Counted from the first letter of the stretch, positions 29,469 through 37,880 are shown. The stretch: 64,000 bases of DNA from Gordonia desulfuricans NBRC 100010 (GCF_001485495.1 NZ_BCNF01000034.1:1-64000), one strand, 5' to 3'. The notes: generated from the sequence alone by a model not told the origin. Program-made: numbers and translations.

Positions 29469-30902
29469 TCAGCTGACCATGGCCGCCGACAGCCGGACCG
29501 GTGCCACCGGACCGGCACGCGGCACCTCGACCCCGACGTGGCACGCCGCCAGCCAGTCCCGCATCCGCCCCCACTCGGAGAACAGGGCGTCGTGCGATGC
29601 ACGCACCCCGTCGGCGTCGGCGATCAGGACCCGGGAATCGACCAGGCGGGACAGCACCGCCCGCACGGCACCGGGATCACCGGCCGTGGCCACCAGATCC
29701 GACACCGGGACGCCGCCGCCCACCACGACACCGTCCGAACGCGGCACCACCAGCCGCAACAACAGATCCCGGCAGAGCCCGCGGTCCGATTCCGACATCC
29801 CCGCCCAGCACTGCTCGGCGAGGTGGACGATCGCACCGGTGATGCCGCCGGACCGTTCGTATCCCGAGACGGTCAGCGTGTTCCGCTCGCGATTGAGCCA
29901 GGCATGCTGCAACGCCCACGACAACACCGGCAACGGTGCGGCGGCGGCCTGCAGACCCAGCCCCGGACGCAGACCCAGATCGGCCCGGATGAGCTGTTCC
30001 AACCCGTCACCGATGGCCAGCCCGGCATGCCGGGCCGGTGCGGTGATCGCCTCCATCACATCCGACACCGATGGCTGTGCGAGATCGATCCGGTTGTGCG
30101 CCAAGCCATCCTGCAATCGGGCGATGGAACCTGCACAGCCGATCCGATCCGAGCGCAAGACCACCACGGCAGCCACTCCCGGCCGGCGGGCGCACTCGGC
30201 GAGCCACGCCGCCGATGCCTCGGCCGCACGCGGATCGACGAGCAGACGCTCGAACTGGTCCACCACGACCACCGCCGGACGACTCGGCGACCCGGTCATC
30301 GTCCGGCGCGGATCGGCGATCCCGCCGACCATCGGGCGACCGGCGATGGTGCCGCCGAATCCGGCCCGGATGAACGAGGACTTGCCGCTGCCGGTCGCCC
30401 CGGTCAGCACGATCAGTCGCCCGGTACCGGCCATCTCGGCGACACGCCGGGACAGTTCGTCACGCTCCTGCGTACGACCGCCGTAGGCACCGTGGTCGGC
30501 CTCGGTCATCACGCCGAGCCCGCGATACGGGCACACCTGCACCGTGGTGGAGGTGCGGACCGATCCGGCACGCGGCTCGTCCCGCTGGATCTCCTGCCAC
30601 AGCGCTTCCCATGCCTGCACGTCCAGCAGTTGCTCGTCGGTCGTACCGATCCGGCCGCGCGCAGCGAGCACCAGGATGTTCAGCACGGGTGCGAACACCT
30701 CGAACCTCGCCGGTGTGGTGCGGCAACGCCGCCAGTCGGAGACCCGCTGCGGCGACACCGACCACCGCAGGCCGCTCCGCGCGAGTTCTTCGTTGGCCCG
30801 CGCGCACACGATGCGCGCCGGCGGTGAACCCGCCGCCCGATACAGCCGTTCGAATCGTTCTGCGAACTCGGTCCGCAGACTTCCCATCATTTCAGTTGTC
30901 AC
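29469..30902 (-). CDS. Minimal nSTAND1-type NTPase with N-terminal HTH-like domain
   Basis: A 477-residue protein. Residues ~5-85 look like the helical HTH domain of actinobacterial nSTAND proteins (SVSPQRVSDWRRCRTTP). CPYRGLGVM at 124-132 opens the NTPase; Walker A is GATGSGKSS (168-176), Walker B VVVVDQFERLL (211-221), then a winged-helix-like region ending in SHDALFSEWGRMRDWL. Usual relatives continue into WD40 or other sensor repeats and have ~90 residues between the Walker motifs; here there are ~35, and the protein stops ~25 residues after DWL. The GTG at 30902 has GGGGGA 4 nt ahead. It lies 70 bp before dnaE2 on the same strand. Role (signalling, defence or regulation) unknown. Confidence 0.72.
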   Translation of the reverse strand: MTTEMMGSLRTEFAERFERLYRAAGSPPARIVCARANEELARSGLRWSVSPQRVSDWRRCRTTPARFEVFAPVLNILVLAARGRIGTTDEQLLDVQAWEALWQEIQRDEPRAGSVRTSTTVQVCPYRGLGVMTEADHGAYGGRTQERDELSRRVAEMAGTGRLIVLTGATGSGKSSFIRAGFGGTIAGRPMVGGIADPRRTMTGSPSRPAVVVVDQFERLLVDPRAAEASAAWLAECARRPGVAAVVVLRSDRIGCAGSIARLQDGLAHNRIDLAQPSVSDVMEAITAPARHAGLAIGDGLEQLIRADLGLRPGLGLQAAAAPLPVLSWALQHAWLNRERNTLTVSGYERSGGITGAIVHLAEQCWAGMSESDRGLCRDLLLRLVVPRSDGVVVGGGVPVSDLVATAGDPGAVRAVLSRLVDSRVLIADADGVRASHDALFSEWGRMRDWLAACHVGVEVPRAGPVAPVRLSAAMVS

Positions 30903-31115
30903 GCCGTCCCCCGACTCGCGTTTGGTGATAATCGCACGATCGTGATTCCTGATCGCATGATCAAGGTACCCGGCACCCTGCACTTTCGCCCGCCGTTGTG
31001 TCCGAGCACACGATGAACGGAAGGTGAACGACGCCACACTCGCCCCGAGGATCCCGGCAGATCCCGACACCCGGAGCCCGACAGCGGATCCCGACGGCGC
31101 ATCCCGCACCGGTCC

Positions 31116-31171
31116 ATCCCGACAGATGGATCCCGACAGATGGATCCCGACCGATGGATTCCGACGGCGAG
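31116..31171 (+). repeat. 14-bp tandem repeats in the gap before the aldolase gene
   Basis: ATCCCGACAGATGG at 31116 and 31130, ATCCCGACCGATGG at 31144 and a decayed ATTCCGACGGCGAG at 31158 follow each other with a 14-bp period. Looser GATCCCGAC units occur from ~31050 to ~31240. The rest of the 356-bp gap (30903-31258) shows an AT-richer stretch near 30925-30965 that could hold the nSTAND promoter. Confidence 0.8.
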
Positions 31172-31258
31172 GTGGCCGGACAATGGATGCCGACGGCGGG
31201 CTGGCCCGACACCGGACCACGGTCCCGACACCGACGTCGCCGACAGACAGGAGTCCCC

Positions 31259-32431
31259 GTGCCCGAGACCCCGACAGCAGACATCACGACACCCGACACC
31301 CCGTACCTGCGGGTCTCGACCGACCGGCTCGAGGCCAATCTCGCCGCGATGGCCGCGCGTGCATCCGTCCTCGGTGTGGACCTGCGCCCACATGCCAAGA
31401 CCCACAAGTGCATCGAACTCGCCCGACGCCAGATCGATCATGGCGCAGTGGGTCTGACGGTGGCGACGATCGGCGAGGCGGAGGTGTTCGCGGCGGCCGC
31501 GGCCGACACCGGTTGCCGCGACCTGTTTCTCGCCTATCCGTTGTGGGTGACCCCGCACAAGGGTGCGCGATTGCGTGCACTGGCCCGTGACGTCGCGGTG
31601 CGGGTGGGTGTCGACTCGGTCGCCGCGGCTGCACGGCTCGGTGCCGAGGTCGGTGCCGGCCGGCTCGCCGCCGAGACCGGCCCGTTCCACCCGGTGACGG
31701 TGGTGGTCGAGGTCGACTCGGGCCAGCACCGCACCGGGGTGGTCCCGGAGCAGGCCGGGGTGGTCGCCGCGGCGGCCGTCGACGCCGGACTCGACGTGGT
31801 GGGTGTGTTCACCTTTCCCGGACACGGTTACGGTCCCGCCCCGGCGCGCGAGGCGGCCGCCACCCAGGAGGCGCAGACGCTGGCCGTCGCGGCCGAGGCC
31901 CTGCGGGTCCGCGGCATCGAACCGGCGGTGATCAGCGGTGGCTCCACCCCGACCGCCGGGTTCGCCGACGCCGCGACACTCACCGAACTGCGGCCCGGCG
32001 TCTACCCGTTCCAGGACGCCCAGCAGGTCGAACTCGGGACCTGTGACATCACGCAGGTGGCGCTCACCGTGGTCACCACGGTGGTCCATCGCACCGGACA
32101 CCGGGTCGTCGTCGACGCCGGGAGCAAGGTCCTCGGCGCCGACCGGCCCGCGTGGGCCACCGGTTTCGGCCGGGTGACCGATGTGCCCGATGCGGTGATC
32201 GTGGCACTGTCCGAACATCATGCGGTGATCGAGTATCCGGCCGAGTTCGCCGCCGGCGCCCTCCCCGACCCCGGCGCGGTGATCACGGTGATCCCCAACC
32301 ACGTGTGCAGCGCGGTCAATCTCGCGGATGTCCTCGTGCTCGACTCGCCCGTCCCCGGTGTCCCGGCGGCCGGCGCCGCACCGGAACCGGTGTCGGTCTG
32401 GCCGGTGGCCGCCAGATGCGCCAATCGGTGA
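31259..32431 (+). CDS. D-threonine aldolase / DSD1-like PLP protein
   Basis: A 390-residue fold-type III (alanine racemase-like) PLP enzyme. DLRPHAKTHKC holds the cofactor Lys (Lys47), SGGSTPT binds PLP phosphate, and the C-terminal PNHVCSAVNLAD matches the His/Cys metal site of D-threonine aldolase and D-serine dehydratase (DSD1) enzymes. Likely reaction: cleavage or dehydration of a D-hydroxy amino acid. GTG at 31259 has GGAG 5 nt ahead; the open frame extends into the repeat tract, which I exclude. It converges with imuB, 20 bp apart. Confidence 0.82.
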   Translation: MPETPTADITTPDTPYLRVSTDRLEANLAAMAARASVLGVDLRPHAKTHKCIELARRQIDHGAVGLTVATIGEAEVFAAAAADTGCRDLFLAYPLWVTPHKGARLRALARDVAVRVGVDSVAAAARLGAEVGAGRLAAETGPFHPVTVVVEVDSGQHRTGVVPEQAGVVAAAAVDAGLDVVGVFTFPGHGYGPAPAREAAATQEAQTLAVAAEALRVRGIEPAVISGGSTPTAGFADAATLTELRPGVYPFQDAQQVELGTCDITQVALTVVTTVVHRTGHRVVVDAGSKVLGADRPAWATGFGRVTDVPDAVIVALSEHHAVIEYPAEFAAGALPDPGAVITVIPNHVCSAVNLADVLVLDSPVPGVPAAGAAPEPVSVWPVAARCANR

Positions 32432-32451
32432 GGTCGCCGAACCGACGTGGC

Positions 32452-34032
32452 TCACTCATAGATCCCCTCCACCATCCAGCCGCCGGACCGATATGCCAGC
32501 AGCAATGCCCGGGAGTCGTCGAGCAGGACCTGCGCCCGCGCACTGACCGGTGACGCTGCGCCGGTCTCCATCCCGGTCGGCCAGGGCCCGGCCCACCAGC
32601 GCAGTTCCCAGCCGTCGCGCCGGTCGGGCAGGCGGACGGTGGTCGGTTCGGTGGTGAACGCCCCGCGGTCGGTGACCCGCACCGGCTGTCCGGACAGATC
32701 GACCAGTTCGATCGGGGACTCGCTGATCACCGTGGGTACCGGATGCGGGATCCGGCCGGGCCAGGGCGCCGACGGGTCCCGTTCGGGTGTCGGCTCCTCG
32801 TCGAGGGCCACCAGGGTGATCTGGTCGAACGGACCGCGTCCGCCGCTGCGTACCGGGATGCGCACCGCATCCCCGCCGAGCAGCCCCTGGACCCGTTCCA
32901 TCGAGCGACGGGCCCGCTCGGACAGTTCGGCCCCGCCGGGTAGTTCGGGTGCGGTCAGCGTCTGCTGGAGCGCTCCTGCGTCGACCACCTCGGCCGGGAC
33001 CAGTCGCAACATCCCGATGGGCGAGTCCGGACGTGCGTGGTGGGCCCGGGAACGGCCACCGGTCATCCAGCCCTCGAGCTGCCAGCGGATACGGTCGGCG
33101 GTGGCCGCCGGGGTGAGCGGCTGGGCACATCGCCAGGTCCGCGAATGTCGTTGTCCGCGTTCGGTGATCGCCTCGACGGTGAGGATGGTGCAGGCCACCG
33201 ACCGCTCGCGGAGGTGACGGTGCAGCACCTCCGCGAGCCGGCGTCCGGCGAAGGCGGCCGCATCGATCCGGTCGATCGGCGGATCGCAGACCTGCTCCAC
33301 CGACAGGTCCGCGGGCAACGCCTGCGCCGACGGCGGGCGCCCCGGCTCCCCACGCGCCTGCCGGTGTGCGACGATCGCATCGGCACCGAATCGGGTACCC
33401 ACATCGGTCGCCGACAGCGCCGCGAACGCCCCGATGCCGGTCAGCCCGAGGCGCCGCAGCAGGTCCACCAGGTCGGCCCGGTCGGGTCCGCACAGCGACG
33501 GTTCGGCGGCGAGCTCGGCGATCGGCAGTCCGGCGAGATGGTCACGATCGCCGCCCGCCGGGACCAGGTGTCCGCTACGTGCGGCGAGGACCGCGGTGAA
33601 CAGTTCGTCGGCGATTCCCACCTGGGATTCGGTTCCGGACACCGCGATCCGGTCGACGAGCAGCTCGGCGAAGTTCTCCTCACCGCCGTGGAACCGGGTG
33701 GCACCGGAGGCCGGTACCACCAGCAGCCCCGGCCGCAGCACCTCCATCGTCGGGGCCAGGTCGGCCACGGCCGCGGCCACCGGCTCGAACATGCGGCCGT
33801 CGCGATGGTCGTCGGCGGTCACCACCGTCATCTCCGGGCACGACGACTGTGCCTGGCGCTTACGCATCCCGCGGCGGATCCCGGCCGCCCGGGCGGACGC
33901 CGAGCAGGCGATCACCCGGTTCGCCGAGAGCACCGCGATCGGGTGTCCGGGTGGCAGCTCCGCGTCCGCCGCGGCCGCGGTCGCCGGCCAGTCGGGACAC
34001 CACAGGGCGGCCACCCGCCTGGTACCGGCCAT
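32452..34032 (-). CDS. imuB: ImuB, inactive Y-family polymerase-like mutasome adaptor
   Basis: A 526-residue Y-family-like protein of the ImuA'-ImuB-DnaE2 mutasome. It starts RRVAALWCPDWPATAAA as ImuB proteins do, and the catalytic SIDE-type acidic motif of active Y-family polymerases is replaced (around PASGATRFHGGEE), so it should not polymerise. A helix-hairpin-helix region (LLRRLGLTGIGAFAAL, ~191-206) and little-finger/C-terminal region follow. M. tuberculosis ImuB has the clamp motif QLPLWG near residue 352; at the matching place (354-362) I read ALQQTLTAP, which lacks the L-x-L-W core. The ATG overlaps the imuA' stop by 1 bp. Confidence 0.9.
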   Translation of the reverse strand: MAGTRRVAALWCPDWPATAAAADAELPPGHPIAVLSANRVIACSASARAAGIRRGMRKRQAQSSCPEMTVVTADDHRDGRMFEPVAAAVADLAPTMEVLRPGLLVVPASGATRFHGGEENFAELLVDRIAVSGTESQVGIADELFTAVLAARSGHLVPAGGDRDHLAGLPIAELAAEPSLCGPDRADLVDLLRRLGLTGIGAFAALSATDVGTRFGADAIVAHRQARGEPGRPPSAQALPADLSVEQVCDPPIDRIDAAAFAGRRLAEVLHRHLRERSVACTILTVEAITERGQRHSRTWRCAQPLTPAATADRIRWQLEGWMTGGRSRAHHARPDSPIGMLRLVPAEVVDAGALQQTLTAPELPGGAELSERARRSMERVQGLLGGDAVRIPVRSGGRGPFDQITLVALDEEPTPERDPSAPWPGRIPHPVPTVISESPIELVDLSGQPVRVTDRGAFTTEPTTVRLPDRRDGWELRWWAGPWPTGMETGAASPVSARAQVLLDDSRALLLAYRSGGWMVEGIYE

Positions 34033-34901
34033 CAGTTCGCCACCGCCACATCGTCGTCGGCATCCGCGCCGGTGACGGCGGGGATGTCCCGCCGTACCCC
34101 GATCGAATCGAGGCGCAGCATGCGCAGCCGGTCCTCTTCACCGAATTCCGGTGCGATCAGGTCGATCTCGGCGGTCCGCCGACGACGCCCACCGCTCTCG
34201 GCGGTCACCTGTAACCGCATTCCCGCCACCCGGCCGTGGCCGTTGGCCGCGGCCGTGAGGTCGGCGTCACCGGTTCGGGGTCGGTGCCGGTATCCGAGCA
34301 CACGCGCCGCCAGTTGTGTCTGCGCACCCGGCCAGGCCCCGTCGACCACCAGCAGTGACGACGACTGCCTGCGGACACGGCCGCTCACCGTCGCACACCG
34401 CGACCGCGGCACGGTGACCCCGCGCAGTCCCAGCACCACCAGATCCATCCCGTCGAGCAGCACCGATGCCACCTCCACCGGGTCGATCCCCGGATCGGCG
34501 ACGACGGCGATCCGGTCGAGATCGGCCCCCATCTCCGCGGCGGCGAGCAGGTTGAGCCGGGGCAGGCCGACGATGCCCACCTGGCATCCCGCCCGGGTCA
34601 CCGCGGCGATCAGCGCGGTCAGCAGTGAGCGCGCCCCGGTGCAGCAGACGATCGTCCCGCGTGCGATCCCCTTCTGCGGCAACAGGTCCGACAGCTCCTC
34701 CGGAACCGGGAGCACTCCGGCCTCCGGCCGGTCGGCATCGGTCCGGTCGGGCATCCCCGACATGACCGCCATCCGGCGACGTAGCCGGGCGAGCGTGTCG
34801 GCACGGTCCGCACCCGCCGATTCCGCATCGTCCCGGTCATTCCGTCGTTCGGCGGGACCCCCGCGCGGGCGGTCCGCACCGCCCATCGACACAACACCCA
34901 T
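34032..34901 (-). CDS. imuA': ImuA'-type RecA-fold mutasome protein
   Basis: A 289-residue protein, first gene of imuA'-imuB. It has a diverged RecA-like fold: RGTIVCCTGARSLLTALIAAV in the place of the nucleotide loop (no canonical Walker A), VGLPRLNLLAAAEMGADLDRIAVV and SSSLLVVDGAWPGAQTQLAARVL. ImuA' binds RecA and ImuB in mycobacteria. The ATG at 34901 is chosen for the strong AGGAGG 7 nt upstream; an ATG at 34928 is also open. An SOS box lies ~90 bp upstream. Confidence 0.87.
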   Translation of the reverse strand: MGVVSMGGADRPRGGPAERRNDRDDAESAGADRADTLARLRRRMAVMSGMPDRTDADRPEAGVLPVPEELSDLLPQKGIARGTIVCCTGARSLLTALIAAVTRAGCQVGIVGLPRLNLLAAAEMGADLDRIAVVADPGIDPVEVASVLLDGMDLVVLGLRGVTVPRSRCATVSGRVRRQSSSLLVVDGAWPGAQTQLAARVLGYRHRPRTGDADLTAAANGHGRVAGMRLQVTAESGGRRRRTAEIDLIAPEFGEEDRLRMLRLDSIGVRRDIPAVTGADADDDVAVAN

Positions 34902-34992
34902 GACACCCCTCCTGACCAGCACCGACATGTCTGGCGAGCCGGGAAGTCGCTACGCCCTCGAAAGCCCCTCCGAGCCCCGGAACCGGCGCTAC

Positions 34993-35008
34993 TCGAACGT
35001 TTTTTCGA
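34993..35008. promoter_or_regulatory. LexA/SOS box of imuA'-imuB
   Basis: TCGAACGTTTTTTCGA fits TCGAAC-N4-GTTCGA with one mismatch. It is the only such box in the 493-bp gap (34929-35421) and explains joint induction with dnaE2. Confidence 0.8.
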
Positions 35009-35066
35009 TACCGAAAATGTTACGCCCGGCCTCCGACAAACCGCAACCACGCCGGTCACGGGCGCC

Positions 35067-35345
35067 CACCACGATGATCGAGCCGACAAGAGCGCAGCAA
35101 CAAAGCACACAGCAACAAGGCGACCCACCACGACGATCGAGCCGACAAGGAGCGCAGCGACGAGTCGAGTCGAGATCTCCGCAAGCAACCCCGAAAACGC
35201 CACCACACCACGACCATCGAACCGACAAGAGCGCAGCAACAAAGCACACAGCGACAAGGCGACCCACCACGACGATCGAGCCGACAAGGAGCGCAGCGAC
35301 GAGTCGAGTCGAGATCTCCGCAAGCAACCCCGAAAACGCCACCAC
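35067..35345. repeat. Two tandem copies of a 139-bp intergenic repeat, each with two related sub-units
   Basis: The blocks 35067-35205 and 35206-35344 are nearly identical with a 139-bp period. Inside each, a ~39-bp unit beginning CACCACGAYGATCGAGCCGA and continuing through GAGCGCAGCGACGAGTCGAG is present twice, 59 bp apart, giving four units. The core resembles the dispersed intergenic repeats common in Gordonia and Rhodococcus genomes. Translations of it (hydrophobic Leu/Val-rich on the minus strand) are not considered genes. Confidence 0.9.
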
Positions 35346-35421
35346 GGCAAACAAACCCGGCAGACAAACCGGCAAGCAGCCCCGGCACACAAACCCGGCG
35401 GACACCACAGCCGGGCAGCAC

Positions 35422-36528
35422 TCAGAACAGGGTCAGCACCTGCTGCTGGGCCGGGGCGGCCACGAGCCCCACCCCGCCGGCCTCCGCCCCGGCGGCTTCC
35501 GCGCGCCCGCCCGGCGCGTGGATACGCGCCCGACCCGAACTCCCGCCGGGCGCGCCGGCGCGGTCGTCGTCCAGCCGATCGGTCCGAGAGGCGAGCCCAT
35601 GACCGAACACCAACGGCTGCAGCCGTTCCCGCAATCGGGAGGAGTAGTCCGGGGTGACATAGGCGCCTCGGCCGTAGAGGTCGCGATAGCGCCGCACCAG
35701 CGCCGGATGATGCTCGGCGAGCCAACTCAGGAACCACGGCTTGGTGGAGCCCCGCAGATGCAACGGGAAGGCCGTCACCCCGGTCGCCCCGGCCGCCGCG
35801 ATCGATCCCAGGAGTTCGTCGAGATGTGCGGTGGAGTCGGTGAGATACGGGATCACCGGCGCGAGCATCACATGCGGGGCGAACCCGGCGTCGGCGATGT
35901 CGGCGATCAGTTGTAGCCGCGCGGCCGGCGACGGCGTGCCGGGTTCGATCTGTTTCTGCAGTTCGGTGTCGATGAACGCCAGCGACACGCTCAACCGCAC
36001 CGGCACCTGACCGGCGGCCTGCCGTAGCAGCGGCAGGTCCCGACGCAGCAGGGTGCCCTTGGTGAGGATCGAGAACGGGGTGGCGGCCTCGGTGAGTGCC
36101 GAGATCACCCCCGGCATCAGGCGGTAGCGTCCCTCGGCCCGCTGGTAGGGATCGGTGTTGGTGCCGAGCGCCACCGGCTCCTGATGCCAGGACCGGCGCC
36201 GCAACTCTTTGCGCAGCACCGCAGCCACGTTGAGTTTCACCACCACCTGACTGTCGAAGTCACGTCCGGCGTCGAGGTCGAGGTACTCGTGGGTGGGCCG
36301 GGCAAAGCAGTACCGGCAGGCATGGGTACATCCGCGAAAGGTGTTGACGGTGTGGGTGAACGGCAGCCCGGAACCCTCGGGCACACGGTTGAGCGCACTC
36401 TTGGCCAGCACCTCGTGGAAGGTGATGCCCTCGAACTCGGGCGTCTGCACCGAGCGCACCAACCCGGCCCGGCCGAGACCCGGCAGGGCACCATCGTCGG
36501 CTTCGATCACCTGTTCGGACCATCGCAT
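35422..36528 (-). CDS. Rv2578c-family radical SAM protein
   Basis: A 368-residue radical SAM enzyme. The cluster motif is GCTHACRYCFARPTHEYLDL (CxxxCxxC), followed by TNTDPYQRAE, the SAM-binding TPFSILTKGTLLLRRD-like stretch and ESxxG-type APVIPYLTD region. The family is widespread in actinobacteria and related to spore photoproduct lyase-like proteins (SplB), but substrate is not known. It ends QQQVLTLF, which faintly resembles a sliding-clamp-binding peptide. It is separated from the imu genes by the repeat tract and diverges from the kinase gene. Confidence 0.85.
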   Translation of the reverse strand: MRWSEQVIEADDGALPGLGRAGLVRSVQTPEFEGITFHEVLAKSALNRVPEGSGLPFTHTVNTFRGCTHACRYCFARPTHEYLDLDAGRDFDSQVVVKLNVAAVLRKELRRRSWHQEPVALGTNTDPYQRAEGRYRLMPGVISALTEAATPFSILTKGTLLRRDLPLLRQAAGQVPVRLSVSLAFIDTELQKQIEPGTPSPAARLQLIADIADAGFAPHVMLAPVIPYLTDSTAHLDELLGSIAAAGATGVTAFPLHLRGSTKPWFLSWLAEHHPALVRRYRDLYGRGAYVTPDYSSRLRERLQPLVFGHGLASRTDRLDDDRAGAPGGSSGRARIHAPGGRAEAAGAEAGGVGLVAAPAQQQVLTLF

Positions 36529-36607
36529 GCCGAAAGTCGAACACGCGTGCGAGGAGATGTCAAGCGTATGGGGTCCCGGGCACCCCGGCCCATCCGGCGG
36601 TCCCGGC

Positions 36608-36613
36608 TATCAT
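36608..36613 (+). promoter_or_regulatory. Candidate leaderless -10 element of the kinase gene
   Basis: TATCAT lies 7 nt before the ATG at 36621; no ribosome site is visible. Confidence 0.5.
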
Positions 36614-36620
36614 CTCCGGT

Positions 36621-37880
36621 ATGACCAGCGAGACCGACTCCCACCGGACCCCCGGTCCGCATTATCTGGTCGCCGGTCGCTATCGCCTGCTCTCCCGGAT
36701 CGGCGGCGGCGGGATGGGCACCGTGTGGCTCGCCCGTGACCAGTTGCTCGACCGCGAGGTCGCGGTCAAGCAGGTGCTCTCCACCGAGGGATTGTCCGAG
36801 GAATCCGCCGAGAACGTGCGCAAACGCGCGATGCGGGAGGGACGGATCGCCGCCCGGCTCAGTCATCGCAATGCGATCGCGATGCACGACGTGGCCCTCG
36901 ACGGCGGTGAACCATGGCTGGTCATGGAGTATCTGCCGTCCCGCAGTGTCGCCCAGATCCTGCACGCCACCGCCACGATCGACGTCACCGAGGCCGCGAA
37001 GATCGGCGCCCAGGTGGCCGACGCGATGACCGAGGCGCATGCCGCCGGGATCATCCACCGCGACATCAAACCCGGCAACATCCTGATCGCCGGGGCGGGC
37101 CGCAATGCCGGGCTGGTCAAGATCACCGACTTCGGTATCTCCCGCGCCAAGGACGACGTCACCATCACCCAGACCGGTCTGATCACCGGGACCCCCGCCT
37201 ATTTCGCCCCCGAGGTGGCCCGCGGTGACGAGCCGGGCGAGGAGTCGGATGTCTACTCGCTCGGGGCCACGGTCTACACGATGGTCGAGGGGCAGCCGCC
37301 GTTCGGCGTCGACGACAACTCACTGGTGATGTTGCACCGGGTGGCTCGCGCCCAGATCAATCCGATGACCCGCGCCGGCGCCCTCGAACCGGTGATCCTG
37401 CGCATGCTCGAACCGAGTCCGCGGCGCCGGATCAGCATGGCGCAGGCACGCGACGAGCTCGCCCGGGTCGCCGCCGGTGAGCACGGCACCACCGAGCAGG
37501 TCCTCACCAGCATGGTGGCCCGGCCGGTGGTGGGTCCGTCCACACTGGCCCCACGCTCGGGCACGCCGTCGGGGGGATATGCGTCCACCGGCGGATACCC
37601 CGGGGCGATGCCCGGCCAGTTCGATCACACCCGTACCGCCACCCCGGCACCCCGGACGCCCCCGCTGCCGCAGATGCCGCTGTCCACCCCCGGAACCCAT
37701 ACCCCGGCGCCCCAGAACTCGGGACCGTACGGCCCGTATCCGCCGAGCGCCATGCCGTCGCACATCCCGCCGCCCGGATCGCAGTCGGGTACCTCGCCCG
37801 CGGTTCTGGCGGGGGCGGTGTTCCTGTTCTTCCTGGTGCTCGCCGCGGTGATCGTCCTGGTGATCGCCCTCACCGGCTGA
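36621..37880 (+). CDS. Tail-anchored serine/threonine protein kinase
   Basis: A 419-residue Hanks-type kinase. Domain ~20-290: Gly loop IGGGGMGTVW, catalytic Lys50 in EVAVKQV, HRDIKPGN (Asp148), DFG at 170-172, activation loop TGLITGTPAYFAPE. A Pro/Gly/Thr-rich linker follows (~300-392) and the protein ends inside a membrane helix (VLAGAVFLFFLVLAAVIVLVIALTG), so there is no outer sensor domain, unlike PknB with PASTA repeats. It would be a cytoplasmic kinase held at the membrane, taking its signal from inside or from a partner. It stands alone between divergent and convergent neighbours. Confidence 0.93.
   Translation: MTSETDSHRTPGPHYLVAGRYRLLSRIGGGGMGTVWLARDQLLDREVAVKQVLSTEGLSEESAENVRKRAMREGRIAARLSHRNAIAMHDVALDGGEPWLVMEYLPSRSVAQILHATATIDVTEAAKIGAQVADAMTEAHAAGIIHRDIKPGNILIAGAGRNAGLVKITDFGISRAKDDVTITQTGLITGTPAYFAPEVARGDEPGEESDVYSLGATVYTMVEGQPPFGVDDNSLVMLHRVARAQINPMTRAGALEPVILRMLEPSPRRRISMAQARDELARVAAGEHGTTEQVLTSMVARPVVGPSTLAPRSGTPSGGYASTGGYPGAMPGQFDHTRTATPAPRTPPLPQMPLSTPGTHTPAPQNSGPYGPYPPSAMPSHIPPPGSQSGTSPAVLAGAVFLFFLVLAAVIVLVIALTG

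Noticed and set aside
27047-29476. An ~800-codon open frame antisense to dnaE2
   Set aside because: Same GC effect; composition is Arg/Gly/His-rich and no domain is visible. dnaE2 on the other strand is complete.
34989-35421. Hydrophobic open frames (repeated VGSIVVVG, FVAALL stretches) looking like a membrane protein
   Set aside because: They are the reverse translation of the 139-bp intergenic repeat in several frames, with no consistent start, ribosome site or family.
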